Shown here: positions 1 through 10,168 of the stretch, piece by piece
Numbering within the stretch: the first letter of the stretch is position 1
Layout of the letters: the number at the start of each line of letters is the position of its first letter
From: JAXHUH01 sp034211175
GTDB lineage: Bacteria; Actinomycetota; Acidimicrobiia; Acidimicrobiales; CAIXPF01
Reading direction: 5' to 3'
Assembly (NCBI GenBank): GCA_034211175.1
Contig: JAXHUH010000064.1
Location: 1-12,690 of the forward strand
DNA length: 12,690 nt
The notes under the pieces: generated by a model
Told to the model about the DNA's origin: nothing
Seen by the model: the letters and a program-made list of their open reading frames with translations, nothing else
The model's database searches: none
Position numbers and translations under genes: made by a program

Positions 1-10
1 TCGTGTCGGG

Positions 11-41
11 GTGGCGGCCGTCCCGCCCGGACCGCCGCCAC
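11..41 (-). terminator. GC-rich hairpin downstream of the sugar dehydrogenase gene
   Basis: The arms GTGGCGGCCGTC (11-22) and GACCGCCGCCAC (30-41) pair at 11 of 12 positions around a 7-nt loop. The hairpin lies about 70 nt past the stop of the minus-strand dehydrogenase gene. No T tract follows, so this would be the tractless type common in high-GC actinobacteria. In DNA this GC-rich such stems also arise by chance. Confidence 0.4.
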
Positions 42-109
42 CTGCTGCTCAGGTCATGGGATCGCCTCCCGTTCGTTGCGTCGTGCGTGGCCCGACCGAA
101 CGCCGCCGG

Positions 110-3100
110 TCAGGCCGCCACCACGACGAAGGCGAGCTCGCCCGGCGCGCCCGTCAGGGTGGCGCCAGCCGGGCGGTACGCGACGGTGTGGGCGCCGGGC
201 TCGGCCACGGTGATCGGGCCCTCGTACGTGGCCCACTCGCCGCCGTCGAGGCTGACCTCGACGGCCCCGTCGTCGACCTCGGCGTGATCGAGCACAACCT
301 CCACCGGGCCGACCGCGGTGTCGAGGGTGGCGCAACCCACCGGGAGGCCGAGCTCGCCGCCGTGCACCATCACGGCCCGGGCGCCGGCCGGCGCGGCCCA
401 CGGCGCGGACCCCGAGACCGACGCCGCGCCGGCGTCGTCGGCGAGGAACCCGGCGTCGGGATCGGCCGGGTCGTCGACCAGCCACAGCTCGTTGGGTGGC
501 GCCGAGGGTCCGTCGGGATCGTGGCGGTGGTGGGCGCCGCCGTCGCCGCACGCGCCGTCGTGGAGGTGGGCCTGGTGGGCCTCGCCGCCGGCCAGGCCGG
601 CGACGTCGACCCGCACGGTCGTCGCGTCGGGCATGACCACCATCGCCGCCGCGCCAACCGCGTCGTGGCCCTCGGTGGCCACGAGCTCACCGGCGAAGGT
701 GCCGAGCATCGTCGCCGTGATCGCCGGGTCGTCGGCCGGAGCACCGTCGGGGTCGCCGGCGTCGGGGTCGCCGGGGCCTTCGGTGCCGGAGTCGCCGGGC
801 TCACCGTCGTCGGGCTCGTCGTCGGGTGCCGTCGGGCCCTCGACGATCGTGATCTCGAGCTCGCCGACCTCGGACTCGTTGCCGCCGGCATCGGTGGCCC
901 GGTAGCGCAACGTCGTCGTCCCGACCTCGTCGATCACGCACGGGACCCGCTCGTCGCCCTCCTCGCAGAACGTCGAGCCCCAGCGGGACCCGGTCTCGTT
1001 CCACGTCGCACCGCCGTCGGTCGAGTACTCGATCGTCACGTCGCTGACGTCGTCCGCGGTGATGGTGAAGGCGACGGGCCCGACGAACGCACCGTCCGGT
1101 CCGTTCGGCTCGGCCGGGTCGGTCTCGACGCTCAGCACCGGCGGGGTCACGTCGGCGACCCCGTCACCGGCGAACTCGAACGCGTCGAGCACGATCCCGC
1201 CGGTCGAGGTCACGTAGAGCACACCCGGCCCCGCCGGAGCCCCGGTGAGGTCGACGGGCTCGCTCGGCGCCAGCCCCTCGGCGTCCATCGGGATCGTGGC
1301 GAACGGCTCGGCCCCGGGGTCGTTCCAGCGCAGCGCCAGCTCGCCGCTCCCCGAGGCGATCGCGGTCACCGAGTCGATGCCGACGAGGTCGACCGGGTCC
1401 CACGCCAGCCAATCACCCGGGTCGAGCGAACCGACGGTGTCGAACCCGCTGGCAGCGGGGTCACCGACGATCTCGACACCGCTCGTCTCGTCCGCCCACT
1501 CCGCCTCCTGCGACTTCGGGTTGAGGACGAACGCGACCTCGCTCGTGGCCGGTTCGATGCCGGCGGCGCCCTGGTCGGTGTAGCGGACCACGACGACGCC
1601 GAAGATGTTCTCGGTCTCGCCGTGCTCGGGGGCGTCGACGGGCGTGGCGATGGCGAACTCACAACCGTCACCCTGGCTGAGCGGGTGGGCGTGCTGGTCG
1701 TGGCCGAGCCCGAACGTCCACGACACGTTGTCGCAGACGGTCTCGTCGCCGTCCTCGGGATCGGACGTCGTGACCTCGAACGGGACGCTGTCGCCCCAGT
1801 CGAAGAACGCGCCCGGCGACGGTGTGTCGACGAGGAGGGTCGGGGCGACGTTGCCGACCGTGATCGTGGTCGACGTCAGCGCGGCGCGCCCCCGGGCGTC
1901 GGTGACCCGCAGCCGGGCCGTGTACGCGCCGGTCTCGGTGTAGGTGTGCTCGGCGGTCACCCCGGACCCCTCGAACGTCCCGTCACCGTCGAAGTCCCAG
2001 TCGAAGGTGAGCTCGTCGCCGTCGGGGTCGATGGTGGCGGAGCCGTCGAACGTGACCGTGAGCGGGGCCTCGCTCGACGAGCTCGTGTCGAGGTCGATCG
2101 CCGGCCGCGGCGTCTTGTTCTCGGCTGCGTAGTTGATGCGGTAGAGCCCGGCGTCGGGGTTCTCGCTGAAGAAGCCGTCGCCGTAGTCGAGGACGTACAG
2201 CGAACCTTCGGGGCCGACCTCCATGTCGATCGGGCTGTCGGTGATCGGCTGGACGTTGGTCGAAAGGTCGAGGTTGGGCAGGAAGTGCTCGATGTCGGCG
2301 ACCGGCCCGTCCGGCCACTCGACGGTCAGCGCCGCGATGTAGTCCTGGGAGAACTCGTAGAAGAACACCTTGTCGTCCCAGTAGGCGGGCAGCGCGGTGT
2401 CGGGGTACGAGTCGTCGTGGTGGTACACCGGCCCGCCCATCGGGCCCTGGCCGCCCTGGGCCTCGAGCTCGGTCAGCTCGGGCCACGGCTGCTCGTCGGC
2501 CTCGTCGCCGTAGTAGAGGTCGGCGGGCACGGCCGGCGGCACGACGTCGAGGCCCGTGTTCCACCGGGAGTTGTTCTCGGCGCCGGCGGCGCAGTCGAAG
2601 AACTCGCGGGGCTGCTCGTTCTCGAAGTCCCACTCGTTGTAGTCGAAGTTGTCGCCGGTGCAGTACGGCCAGCCGCCGTTGATCGGCTGGTCGAGCCCGG
2701 TGGTCTGCCACTCGACGTAGCCCTTCGGACCGCGGTCAGGGTCGGGAACGCCGCTGTCGGGCCCGTAGTCACCCCAGGACACGCTGTTGGTCGCAGGATC
2801 GACGTCGAAGCGGAACGGGTTGCGCAGGCCCATCACGAAGAGCTCGGGGCGGGTCCCCGCGGTGCCCGGCTCGAACAGGTTCCCGTCGGGGATCGAGTAG
2901 GTGCCGTCGTCCTCGACCCGGATGCGCAGGATCGCCCCGCGCAGGTCGTTGGTGTTGCCCGCGCCGCGCCGCGAGTCGTAGCCGGGGTTGTACCCGGGGG
3001 CGTCGTTGTTGGGGGCGAAGCCGTTCGCGCCGGGAGCGCCGGCCGGCGTGTTGTCCCCGGTGGTCAGGTAGAGGTTGCCGGCGTCGTCGAAGTCGATGTC

Positions 3101-3764
3101 GCCGCCGACGTGGCAGCACTGTCCCCGCTGGACCTCGACCTTCAGGATCACCTGCTCGCTCGACAGGTCGAGCGAGTCGGCCTCCGGGTCCCAGCGGAAC
3201 CGCGACAGCTGGTTGTAGCCGAGCCACTGGTCCCAGTAGGACTCGTCCTCGCCGTCGGGCAGCACGTCGGGTGCGTTCCCCTCGGGCGTCACCTCGGGGT
3301 AGGGGGCGCCGTTCTGCGCGGTGCCGGACATCTCCCGGGGGGCGTAGATCACGTAGACCCAGCCGTTGTCCGCGAACCCCGGGTCGAGGGCGATGCCCTG
3401 CAGGCCGTCCTCGGAGTTGCTGTAGACGTCGAGCGTGTTGACCACGGTCGTCGTGCCCACGGCCGGGTCGGTCAGCCGGACGTCGCCGTTGCGGGCCGTG
3501 TGGAGGATGCGGCCGTCCTCCATGACGGCGAGGCCGATCGGTTCACCGACCGACGTGGTCAGCGTGATCTTCTCGTAGTTCGACCAGTCGAGTGCCGGGT
3601 CGGCGGCAGCACCTCCCGGTTCGCCGTCGTCCTGGCCGCCTGCGTCCTGATCACCGGTGTCCTGGGCCCCGGCGGCCGGTGCCCCCACGGCCAGCGTCCC
3701 GATCGTGAGCGTCGCGATCGCCAGCAGGCGCGCGGCCCCCCCGGAGCGCTCCTCGCGTGCGCAT
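110..3764 (-). CDS. Secreted PQQ-dependent sugar dehydrogenase with PKD, CBM6-like, Ig-like and Cu/Zn-SOD-like modules (apparent frameshift near the N-terminus)
   Basis: This is a glucose/sorbosone dehydrogenase-type six-bladed beta-propeller enzyme, expected to oxidise sugars outside the cell with PQQ. Residue numbers assume the repaired 1217-aa product. A signal peptide covers 1-33 (hydrophobic core about 13-30, AGA before the cut). The propeller spans about 65-545, with EDGLQGIALDPGF, the catalytic-type HVGG near H218, TTGDN, LRGAILRI and GLRNPFRF. A PKD domain follows at 558-640 (FDWDFDGDG), then an Ig-like stretch, a CBM6-like module at 750-865 and an Ig-like module at 873-975. An acidic linker leads to a Cu/Zn-SOD-like domain at 1014-1148 and a short beta module at the end. 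There is no anchor or LPxTG. The ATG at 3764 has an SD (GGGGGAAG) 6 nt upstream but is out of frame with the body: it reads only to 3651 unless the G7 tract at 3736-3742 loses one G. The body frame has no credible start: its first candidate, a GTG at 3955, lies inside a terminator-like hairpin and would put 80 junk residues before the signal peptide. Family call is sure; substrate unknown. Confidence 0.85.
3736..3742 (-). other. G7 homopolymer with apparent +1 frameshift in the signal-peptide coding region
   Basis: Seven C on the plus strand read as seven G in the gene, about codons 8-10 after the ATG at 3764. As given, that ATG yields an Arg-rich peptide. With six G it yields MRTRGALRGAARLLAIATL, continuing into a complete Sec signal peptide ending APAAGA and then the long dehydrogenase frame. 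The distance from 3764 to the stop minus one base is exactly 1218 codons. Confidence 0.75.
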
Positions 3765-3770
3765 GGTCTG

Positions 3771-3779
3771 CTTCCCCCT
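3771..3779 (-). promoter_or_regulatory. Ribosome binding site that fixes the dehydrogenase start
   Basis: AGGGGGAAG on the minus strand ends 6 nt before the ATG at 3764. It supports that ATG over any start in the body frame, and is the main evidence besides the signal peptide that the reading frame is broken at the G tract. Confidence 0.6.
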
Positions 3780-3926
3780 GGGTTGTGGCCACGGACCCGC
3801 CTCGGCCGCGTGGCCGTCTCGGTCTCCTGGTGTGGCCCGCCCGACGCCGCCTCGACCCCTTGGCAAGACGATGGCGCTGCCCCCGGCGCGCCCTTCGACG
3901 TCGTTCGCTCGACGCTCTTCACCGGT

Positions 3927-3956
3927 GGTGTGGGGACGGGAACCCGCCCCCACACC
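3927..3956 (-). terminator. Strong hairpin between the binding-protein gene and the dehydrogenase gene
   Basis: The arms GGTGTGGGGACGGG (3927-3940) and CCCGCCCCCACACC (3943-3956) pair at 13 of 14 positions with only AA between them. It begins 32 nt after the stop of the substrate-binding protein gene, where a rho-independent-type terminator would sit. No T run follows. The following 160 nt to the dehydrogenase ATG (3765-3926) hold its likely 5' leader; I see no convincing -10/-35 pair there. Confidence 0.6.
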
Positions 3957-3988
3957 TGCGGTGGTGAGCGCCTACTCGAAGCGCTGGC

Positions 3989-5062
3989 TCATTCGAAGCA
4001 CAGGTCCCTGAGGTCGTCGACGTTGTCGGCGGTGACCTGGGACGGTGGGACGATGATCATCGACGGCACCTCGGGCTCGACCAGGTCGGACATGCCCCGG
4101 CCCTGGGCGATGAGGCGGGCCATGTTCACGGCGGAACCGGCCATCGTCGGGCTGTACAGGTAGGTGGCGGCGTAGAGGCCACCCTCGGCGATGCGATCGA
4201 AGGCACCGCACGACCCACCGGCACCGGTGAGGATCATCTCGTCCTCCCGGCCGGCGTTCTCGATGGCGGCGACCACACCCTCGGCCATGTCGTCGTCGTG
4301 GGTGTACACGGCGTCGATCTGGTCGTTCGCCTGGAGGATCGCCTCCATCACCTCGAGCCCGAGGTCGGGCGCGAAGTCGGCGGGCTGCTGGGCGATGATC
4401 TCGATGCCGTCGCCGCACAGCTCGTCGATGGTGTCGGCGAAGCCGGCGGTGCGGTCGTTGGTGACCGAGATGCCGGCGATGCCCTGGATCTCGACGACGC
4501 TGCCCTCGCACGCGAGCTGCTCGCTGATGAACTGGGCGGCCTTGACCCCGATGTCGTAGTTGTCACCGAGGATCGTCGCCCGCGCCGCCTCGGGCGTGGC
4601 GAACAGCCGGTCGACGTTCACGACCGGGATCCCCGCCGCCATCGCCTCCTCGGCCACCGGCGTGAGCTGGTCGCCGTCGTAGGGCAGCACGACGAGCGCG
4701 TCGGGGCCTTCGTTGATGACGGTCTGGATCTGGGAGGCCTGGCTGTCGGCGTCGGCGGCCTCGAGGAGCCGGAACTCGACGTCGTCGTGGGAGTCGGCCG
4801 CCTCCTGCGCCTTCGCCGCGATCTGGCCGAGCCAGCCGTGGTCGGTCGGCGGGACGCTGGCGACGATCTCGACCGTCTCACCGGTGTCGGACTCGGCGCT
4901 GTCGTCGTCGGAGTCCTCGTCGCCGGACTCATCGCCGGCCGTGTCCTCGGACTCCTGCGCGGCGTCGCTGCTCTCCTCGGCTGCGTCGTCGTCGTCACTG
5001 CACGCGGCCGCGACGAGGACCAGGACCGCAACGAGGGAGGCCAGGCGTAGGAACTTCAACAT
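3989..5062 (-). CDS. Sugar ABC transporter substrate-binding lipoprotein (RbsB-like, periplasmic-binding-protein family 4)
   Basis: The 357-aa protein captures a sugar-like ligand outside the membrane and delivers it to the permease encoded upstream. The ATG at 5062 is fixed by a perfect AAGGAGGT 7 nt upstream. Residues 1-20 form a lipoprotein signal (MLKFLR, hydrophobic core, VAAA) with lipidated Cys21. A very acidic Asp/Glu/Ser linker covers about 22-63. The binding domain follows: a first strand with VPPTDHGWLGQIAAKAQEA, then DALVVLPYDGDQLTPVAEEA, AAGIPVVNVDR, the hinge-side SVTNDRTAGF and YTHDDDMAEGVV, all in RbsB order. Length matches the family. As the last gene of the transporter group it has its own strong SD and a 240-nt leader, which fits the higher level usually needed for binding proteins. 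Ligand unknown. Confidence 0.93.
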   Translation of the reverse strand: MLKFLRLASLVAVLVLVAAACSDDDDAAEESSDAAQESEDTAGDESGDEDSDDDSAESDTGETVEIVASVPPTDHGWLGQIAAKAQEAADSHDDVEFRLLEAADADSQASQIQTVINEGPDALVVLPYDGDQLTPVAEEAMAAGIPVVNVDRLFATPEAARATILGDNYDIGVKAAQFISEQLACEGSVVEIQGIAGISVTNDRTAGFADTIDELCGDGIEIIAQQPADFAPDLGLEVMEAILQANDQIDAVYTHDDDMAEGVVAAIENAGREDEMILTGAGGSCGAFDRIAEGGLYAATYLYSPTMAGSAVNMARLIAQGRGMSDLVEPEVPSMIIVPPSQVTADNVDDLRDLCFE

Positions 5063-5302
5063 GTCGGGTACCTCCTTCAGGGCGTGCGCGCCCCACACCC
5101 GGTCGGGTGGTTCGTGGACGCGCGTCGAAATGGCGGGGCGGGGGCTCATCGCCGGAGCGGCATCGGGGCGGCACGGCGGCGGTTTCACCCGCCCGGCGCA
5201 CACCCCAAGTCGGTCAGAACCGAGTGTTCCGCATCGCGCCATCCGGCCTGGTCAGGTCGTTCTCGACCGGCCGAGGCCGCCGGGGCGCACGAAACATCAG
5301 GG
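5063..5302 (-). other. 240-nt intergenic leader between the permease and binding-protein genes
   Basis: This gap holds no supported gene. On the minus strand it contains small hairpins: GGCGG/CCGCC at 5178-5193 with a 6-nt loop, and CACCC/GGGTG at 5096-5109 with a 4-nt loop. It ends in the strong SD AAGGAGGT (5070-5077). I see no clear promoter. It could be an untranslated spacer that stabilises or re-initiates expression of the binding-protein message. Confidence 0.4.
5070..5077 (-). promoter_or_regulatory. Consensus ribosome binding site of the binding-protein gene
   Basis: AAGGAGGT on the minus strand ends 7 nt before the ATG at 5062. It rules out the longer frame opening at 5242, which would place Arg/Pro-rich sequence before the lipoprotein signal. 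Confidence 0.85.
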
Positions 5303-6312
5303 TCAGATGCGCTCGGGTCGCTGGATGAGGACGGCGCTGAGGATGATCACCCCCTTCACGATCTGCTGCCACTCGGTGGCGAGGTTCAGCTGGGTGAGGA
5401 GGTTGAAGATGAGGCCGAACACGACGACGCCCATCAGCGTGCCGACGATCGTCGCCCGGCCGCCGGCCAGGCTCGTGCCGCCGATCACGGTGGCGCCGAT
5501 CGCGTCCAGTTCGAGCAGCTCGCCGCTGACCGGTGACGCGCTGGCGAGACGGCCCGAGAGGAGGATGGCGGCGAGGCCGGCGCAACCACCGGCGAGGACG
5601 TAGACGCTGAGCACGGTGCGCCGGACGGGCACACCGGCGATGCGGGCCGCCTCCCGGTTGCCGCCGACGGCGACGACGTGGCGGCCGTAGCGGGTCCGGT
5701 TGAGGACGACCCACCCGAGCGCGACCACCGCGGCGAAGATCCAGATCGAGACCGGCTGACCGAGGATCTCCCCGGTGCCGAACCACCGCACGCCGTCCTG
5801 GCCGAGGAGGCTGATGGGGCTCTTGTCGCTCATCTGGAGCGCCAGCCCCCGGGCGATGGCCAGCATCGCGAGGGTCGCCACGAACGGGACGACCTTGCCG
5901 TAGGCGATGGCGGTGGCGTTCACCGTGCCGAGGAGCAGGCCGAAGCCGAGCGCGCCGAGGATGAACCCCCAGGTCCCGGCGTCGTCGACCATCAACCCGC
6001 CGGCGACCCCGGCGGCGGCGACGACCGAGCCGACCGACAGGTCGATGCCCGCGGTGGCGATCACGAAGGTCATCCCGATCGCCAGCACCCCGACGACGCT
6101 CGCCTGGGTGAGGATCGCCCGGAAGTTGTCGGCGGTCGGGAAGGTGTCGGGCTTGAGGATGGCGCCGATCACGAGCAGCAGCACGATCACGCCGAGGAGG
6201 GCGTACTCCTGCAGGCGAGTGCCCGACGGCATCTGGAACCGCCCGCCGGCCGTGCCGACACCGGGTGGTGTGCTGGTGTCGGCGGTGTCCTTCGTGGACG
6301 TGGTGGACGTCG

Positions 6313-6316
<4 letters not shown>
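5303..6316 (-). CDS. Sugar ABC transporter permease (RbsC family)
   Basis: The 337-aa polytopic membrane protein forms the translocation channel of a ribose-type importer. A Thr/Ser-rich cytoplasmic N-terminus (1-35) precedes the hydrophobic segments, the clearest at about 38-54, 72-88, 95-110, 116-139, 142-161, 190-205, 234-254, 270-305 and 318-331. Family signatures are AGIDLSVGS (89-97), the cytoplasmic coupling loop YGRHVVAVGGN (210-220) followed by EAARIAGV, and GATVIGGTSLAGG (274-286). The ATG at 6316 overlaps the ATPase stop by 4 nt (ATGA) and has GAGGAGG upstream, so the two are translationally coupled. Length and topology are typical. The family takes up pentoses, hexoses, inositol, autoinducer-2 and others, so the substrate is open. 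Confidence 0.94.
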
Positions 6317-7938
<1,622 letters not shown>

Positions 7939-7963
7939 GTCCGGTCCCCCACGTGCCTCGTCG

Positions 7964-8887
7964 TCAGGCCACGATCAGCGGCCGTAGGGTCCGGTAGGCG
8001 ATCTGCAGGCCGATCTCGACCTTCTCGGGCGTGCCGCCCCACGTGGGGTCCTCGTGCTCGACCGACATCACGCCGTCGAAGCCGCCCTCGTAGAGCACGT
8101 CGATCAGGCGGTCCCAGTCGACCTGGCCGCGGCCGGGCACCCGGTAGCGCCACCAGCCGACGTCCCACGGGTCGTCGCGCCGCACGGCTCGGCCGGGCCA
8201 GCCGTAGTGGTCGCGGGCCGCGGGGTCGAGCTCGATGTCCTTGGCCTGGGCGTGGGGGATCTTGTCGATGTACGGCTTCACCGCGGCGATCGGGTCGATC
8301 CCCATCCACATCAGGTGGGACGGGTCGTAGTTCAGGTAGAGCCCGAGGGAGAACATCCACTCCCACAGCTCCGGCGAGTACGCGAGGTTGCCGGGGTAGC
8401 CGTCGGGGTGCCAGCCCTCCATCACGCAGTTCTCGATGATGAGCTTCACCCCGGCCTCGCCGGCGTGGTCGACGAGCGGCTTGAACACCTCCTCGGCCTC
8501 GCGGAGGTTCTCGGCCACCGTCCGGTTCGGGTCGCGGCCGACGAACGTGCCGACGGTCTCACAACCCAGGAGCGCGGCGGCGTCGATGCAGTGGTGCACG
8601 TGGTCGGCGATCGCCTTGCGCTCCGCCCGGTCGGGGTGGAGGTGGTTGTCGTAGTAGGCGATCGACGAGCACTCCAGCCCGTGGCCGGCGAGCAGCTCGT
8701 TCGTGGCGTCCGCCGCGGCCTTGTCGAAGCCATCGGCGACGGCGAGGTGGTTGGCGGTGAACGGCCGGTCGGCGAGACCGGGCCACGCGGCGATCTCGAG
8801 CGCCTCGTAGCCCTCGGCCCCGGCCCATGCGGCGATCTGGGCGAGGTCGCGCTCGGGCAGGCACGCGGTCAGGAAGCCGAGCTTCAC
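7964..8887 (-). CDS. Sugar phosphate isomerase/epimerase-like TIM-barrel protein (xylose isomerase-like, AP endonuclease family 2 fold)
   Basis: The 307-aa cytoplasmic enzyme likely isomerises, epimerises or cleaves a sugar, cyclitol or keto-sugar with a divalent metal. It opens with a first barrel strand (VKLGFLTA) and carries the family's ordered metal-ligand motifs: E152 in LIIENC, D188 and H191 in YDPSH, H212 before AKD, and E277 in SVEHED. The start is GTG at 8887, with GAGGAG about 9 nt upstream. It overlaps the oxidoreductase stop by 4 nt (GTGA), so the two are co-translated. Such pairs of a Gfo/Idh/MocA dehydrogenase with a TIM-barrel isomerase occur in inositol (IolG/IolE/IolI-like) and 3-keto-glycoside pathways. 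The exact reaction cannot be assigned from sequence. Confidence 0.9.
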   Translation of the reverse strand: MKLGFLTACLPERDLAQIAAWAGAEGYEALEIAAWPGLADRPFTANHLAVADGFDKAAADATNELLAGHGLECSSIAYYDNHLHPDRAERKAIADHVHHCIDAAALLGCETVGTFVGRDPNRTVAENLREAEEVFKPLVDHAGEAGVKLIIENCVMEGWHPDGYPGNLAYSPELWEWMFSLGLYLNYDPSHLMWMGIDPIAAVKPYIDKIPHAQAKDIELDPAARDHYGWPGRAVRRDDPWDVGWWRYRVPGRGQVDWDRLIDVLYEGGFDGVMSVEHEDPTWGGTPEKVEIGLQIAYRTLRPLIVA

Positions 8888-10131
8888 GATGGCATCTCCT
8901 CGGTGCGGTGGTTCGGCGCGCTGGCGGCGGGCTCGGACGGCGGGGGCTCGACGTCCACCCAGGTGCGGGCGGCGGCCGAGCGCAGGACGGCGTCGGTGAT
9001 GCGAGCCGCTCGCGCGCCGTCGGCGAACGTCGGCAGGCCCGCGACCTCGTCGGCGGAGCCGGCGTCGATGGCCCGATAGGTGTCGGCGACGAAGGCGTCG
9101 AAGCAGTCCTGGTAGCCCTGCGGATGGCCGGGCGGCACGGTCACGTAGGCGGCGGCGGCCGGGTCGAGCCGGGCCGGGTCGCGGGACAGCACCATCGTCG
9201 CGTCGCGGCCGCCGAGCCACAGGGTCTCGGGCTGCTCCTGGTCGAAGACCACGGTCGTCTCGGCGCCGACGATCTCGAAGCGGAGCTGGTTCTTGTGGCC
9301 CGACGAGATCTGGCTGATGACGACCGAGCCGGTGACCCCCGACGCGGTGCGGAACATCACGAGGGCGACGTCCTCGGTGGACACGGCCCGGCGCGTCGCG
9401 CCGGCTGCGCCCTCACCGTCCACCTCGCCGCGAGATGCCGTTTCGAAGGCGTGGGCCCGCTCGCGGTGGACACGCTCGCCGATCGCGGTCACGAGCTCGG
9501 CGCACACCGCCACGAGCCGGTCGCCGGTGACGAACTCGACGAGATCACACCAGTGGGACCCGATGTCGGCGAACGCCCGCGACGCCCCGGCGTAGGCGGC
9601 GTCGATCCGCCAGTTGTCGTCCTCACCGGTCGACAGCCAGTCCTGGAGGTAGCTCCCGTGGACGAGCATGGTCGGCCCGCCCCAGGCCTGGACCCGGGCC
9701 CGGGCCTCGCGCACCATCGGGTAGAAGCGGTAGACGAACGGCACGGTCGCCACGAGCCCGGCGGCGGCGGCCGCGGCCTCGAGGCGGGCGGCCGTGGCAG
9801 CGTCGACCGCCAGGGGCTTCTCGCACACCACGTGCTTGTGGGCGGCGAGCGCGGCGTCGACCTGGGGCTCGTGCAGGTGGTTCGGCGTGCAGATGTGCAC
9901 GACGTCGATCTCGGGCGAGGCGATCAGCTCGTCGGCGTCGGCGAAGGCGCGCTCGGCACCGAGTCGCTCGGCGGCCGATGCAGCCGACGCGGCGCTCGAC
10001 GCGGCGACCCCCACGACCCGTGCGCCCGCCCGCCTCGCGGCGTTGGCGTGCACGGCACCGATGAAGCCGGCACCGATCACGCCGATGCGCAGCGGCCGGC
10101 CTCCGGTGTGGCCCGGTAGCTCTCCCCCCAT
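8884..10131 (-). CDS. Gfo/Idh/MocA family NAD(P)-dependent oxidoreductase
   Basis: The 415-aa enzyme is expected to oxidise a sugar or cyclitol hydroxyl to a ketone with NAD(P)+. The N-terminal Rossmann fold shows GVIGAGFIG (17-25), then the TPNHLH loop (82-87) and CEKPLAVD with the family EKP at 104-106. The C-terminal domain has the catalytic-type DIGSHWCDL (189-197, H193) and a substrate-side beta sheet. A Pro/Ser-rich tail ends the protein. I chose the ATG at 10131 because CATGAT lies exactly 7 nt upstream and TTGACA 18 nt before that, the spacing of a leaderless transcript. Another in-frame ATG at 10143 overlaps that -10 hexamer, and neither has an SD. It is the first gene of the minus-strand operon and overlaps the isomerase by 4 nt. 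Confidence 0.93.
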   Translation of the reverse strand: MGGELPGHTGGRPLRIGVIGAGFIGAVHANAARRAGARVVGVAASSAASAASAAERLGAERAFADADELIASPEIDVVHICTPNHLHEPQVDAALAAHKHVVCEKPLAVDAATAARLEAAAAAAGLVATVPFVYRFYPMVREARARVQAWGGPTMLVHGSYLQDWLSTGEDDNWRIDAAYAGASRAFADIGSHWCDLVEFVTGDRLVAVCAELVTAIGERVHRERAHAFETASRGEVDGEGAAGATRRAVSTEDVALVMFRTASGVTGSVVISQISSGHKNQLRFEIVGAETTVVFDQEQPETLWLGGRDATMVLSRDPARLDPAAAAYVTVPPGHPQGYQDCFDAFVADTYRAIDAGSADEVAGLPTFADGARAARITDAVLRSAAARTWVDVEPPPSEPAASAPNHRTEEMPS

Positions 10132-10138
10132 GCCGACG

Positions 10139-10168
10139 ATCATGGTCGGAACTTCTGTCGGCTGTCAA
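10139..10168 (-). promoter_or_regulatory. Promoter of the minus-strand sugar operon
   Basis: Reading the minus strand, consensus -35 TTGACA (10168-10163) is followed after 18 nt by CATGAT (10144-10139). The ATG at 10131 lies 7 nt further on, predicting a leaderless mRNA for the oxidoreductase. Confidence 0.55.

Noticed and set aside
1..109. A possible next minus-strand gene starting with GTG at 41
   Set aside because: The start lies in the arm of the terminator-like hairpin, lacks a convincing SD, and only 13 codons are visible, too few to support.
3765..3955. N-terminal extension of the dehydrogenase frame to the GTG at 3955
   Set aside because: The GTG lies inside the 3927-3956 hairpin, the extension is Pro/Arg/Ser-rich, and it would bury the signal peptide about 80 residues in.
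11..3967. Very long plus-strand open frame (over 1300 codons) opposite the dehydrogenase gene
   Set aside because: It is the antisense shadow of a GC-rich gene: low-complexity Arg/Val/Gly/Asp sequence without domains, while the minus strand encodes a clear propeller enzyme.
4298..5050. Plus-strand open frame opposite the binding-protein gene
   Set aside because: It mirrors the binding-protein codons and has no recognisable motif or conserved-looking domain.
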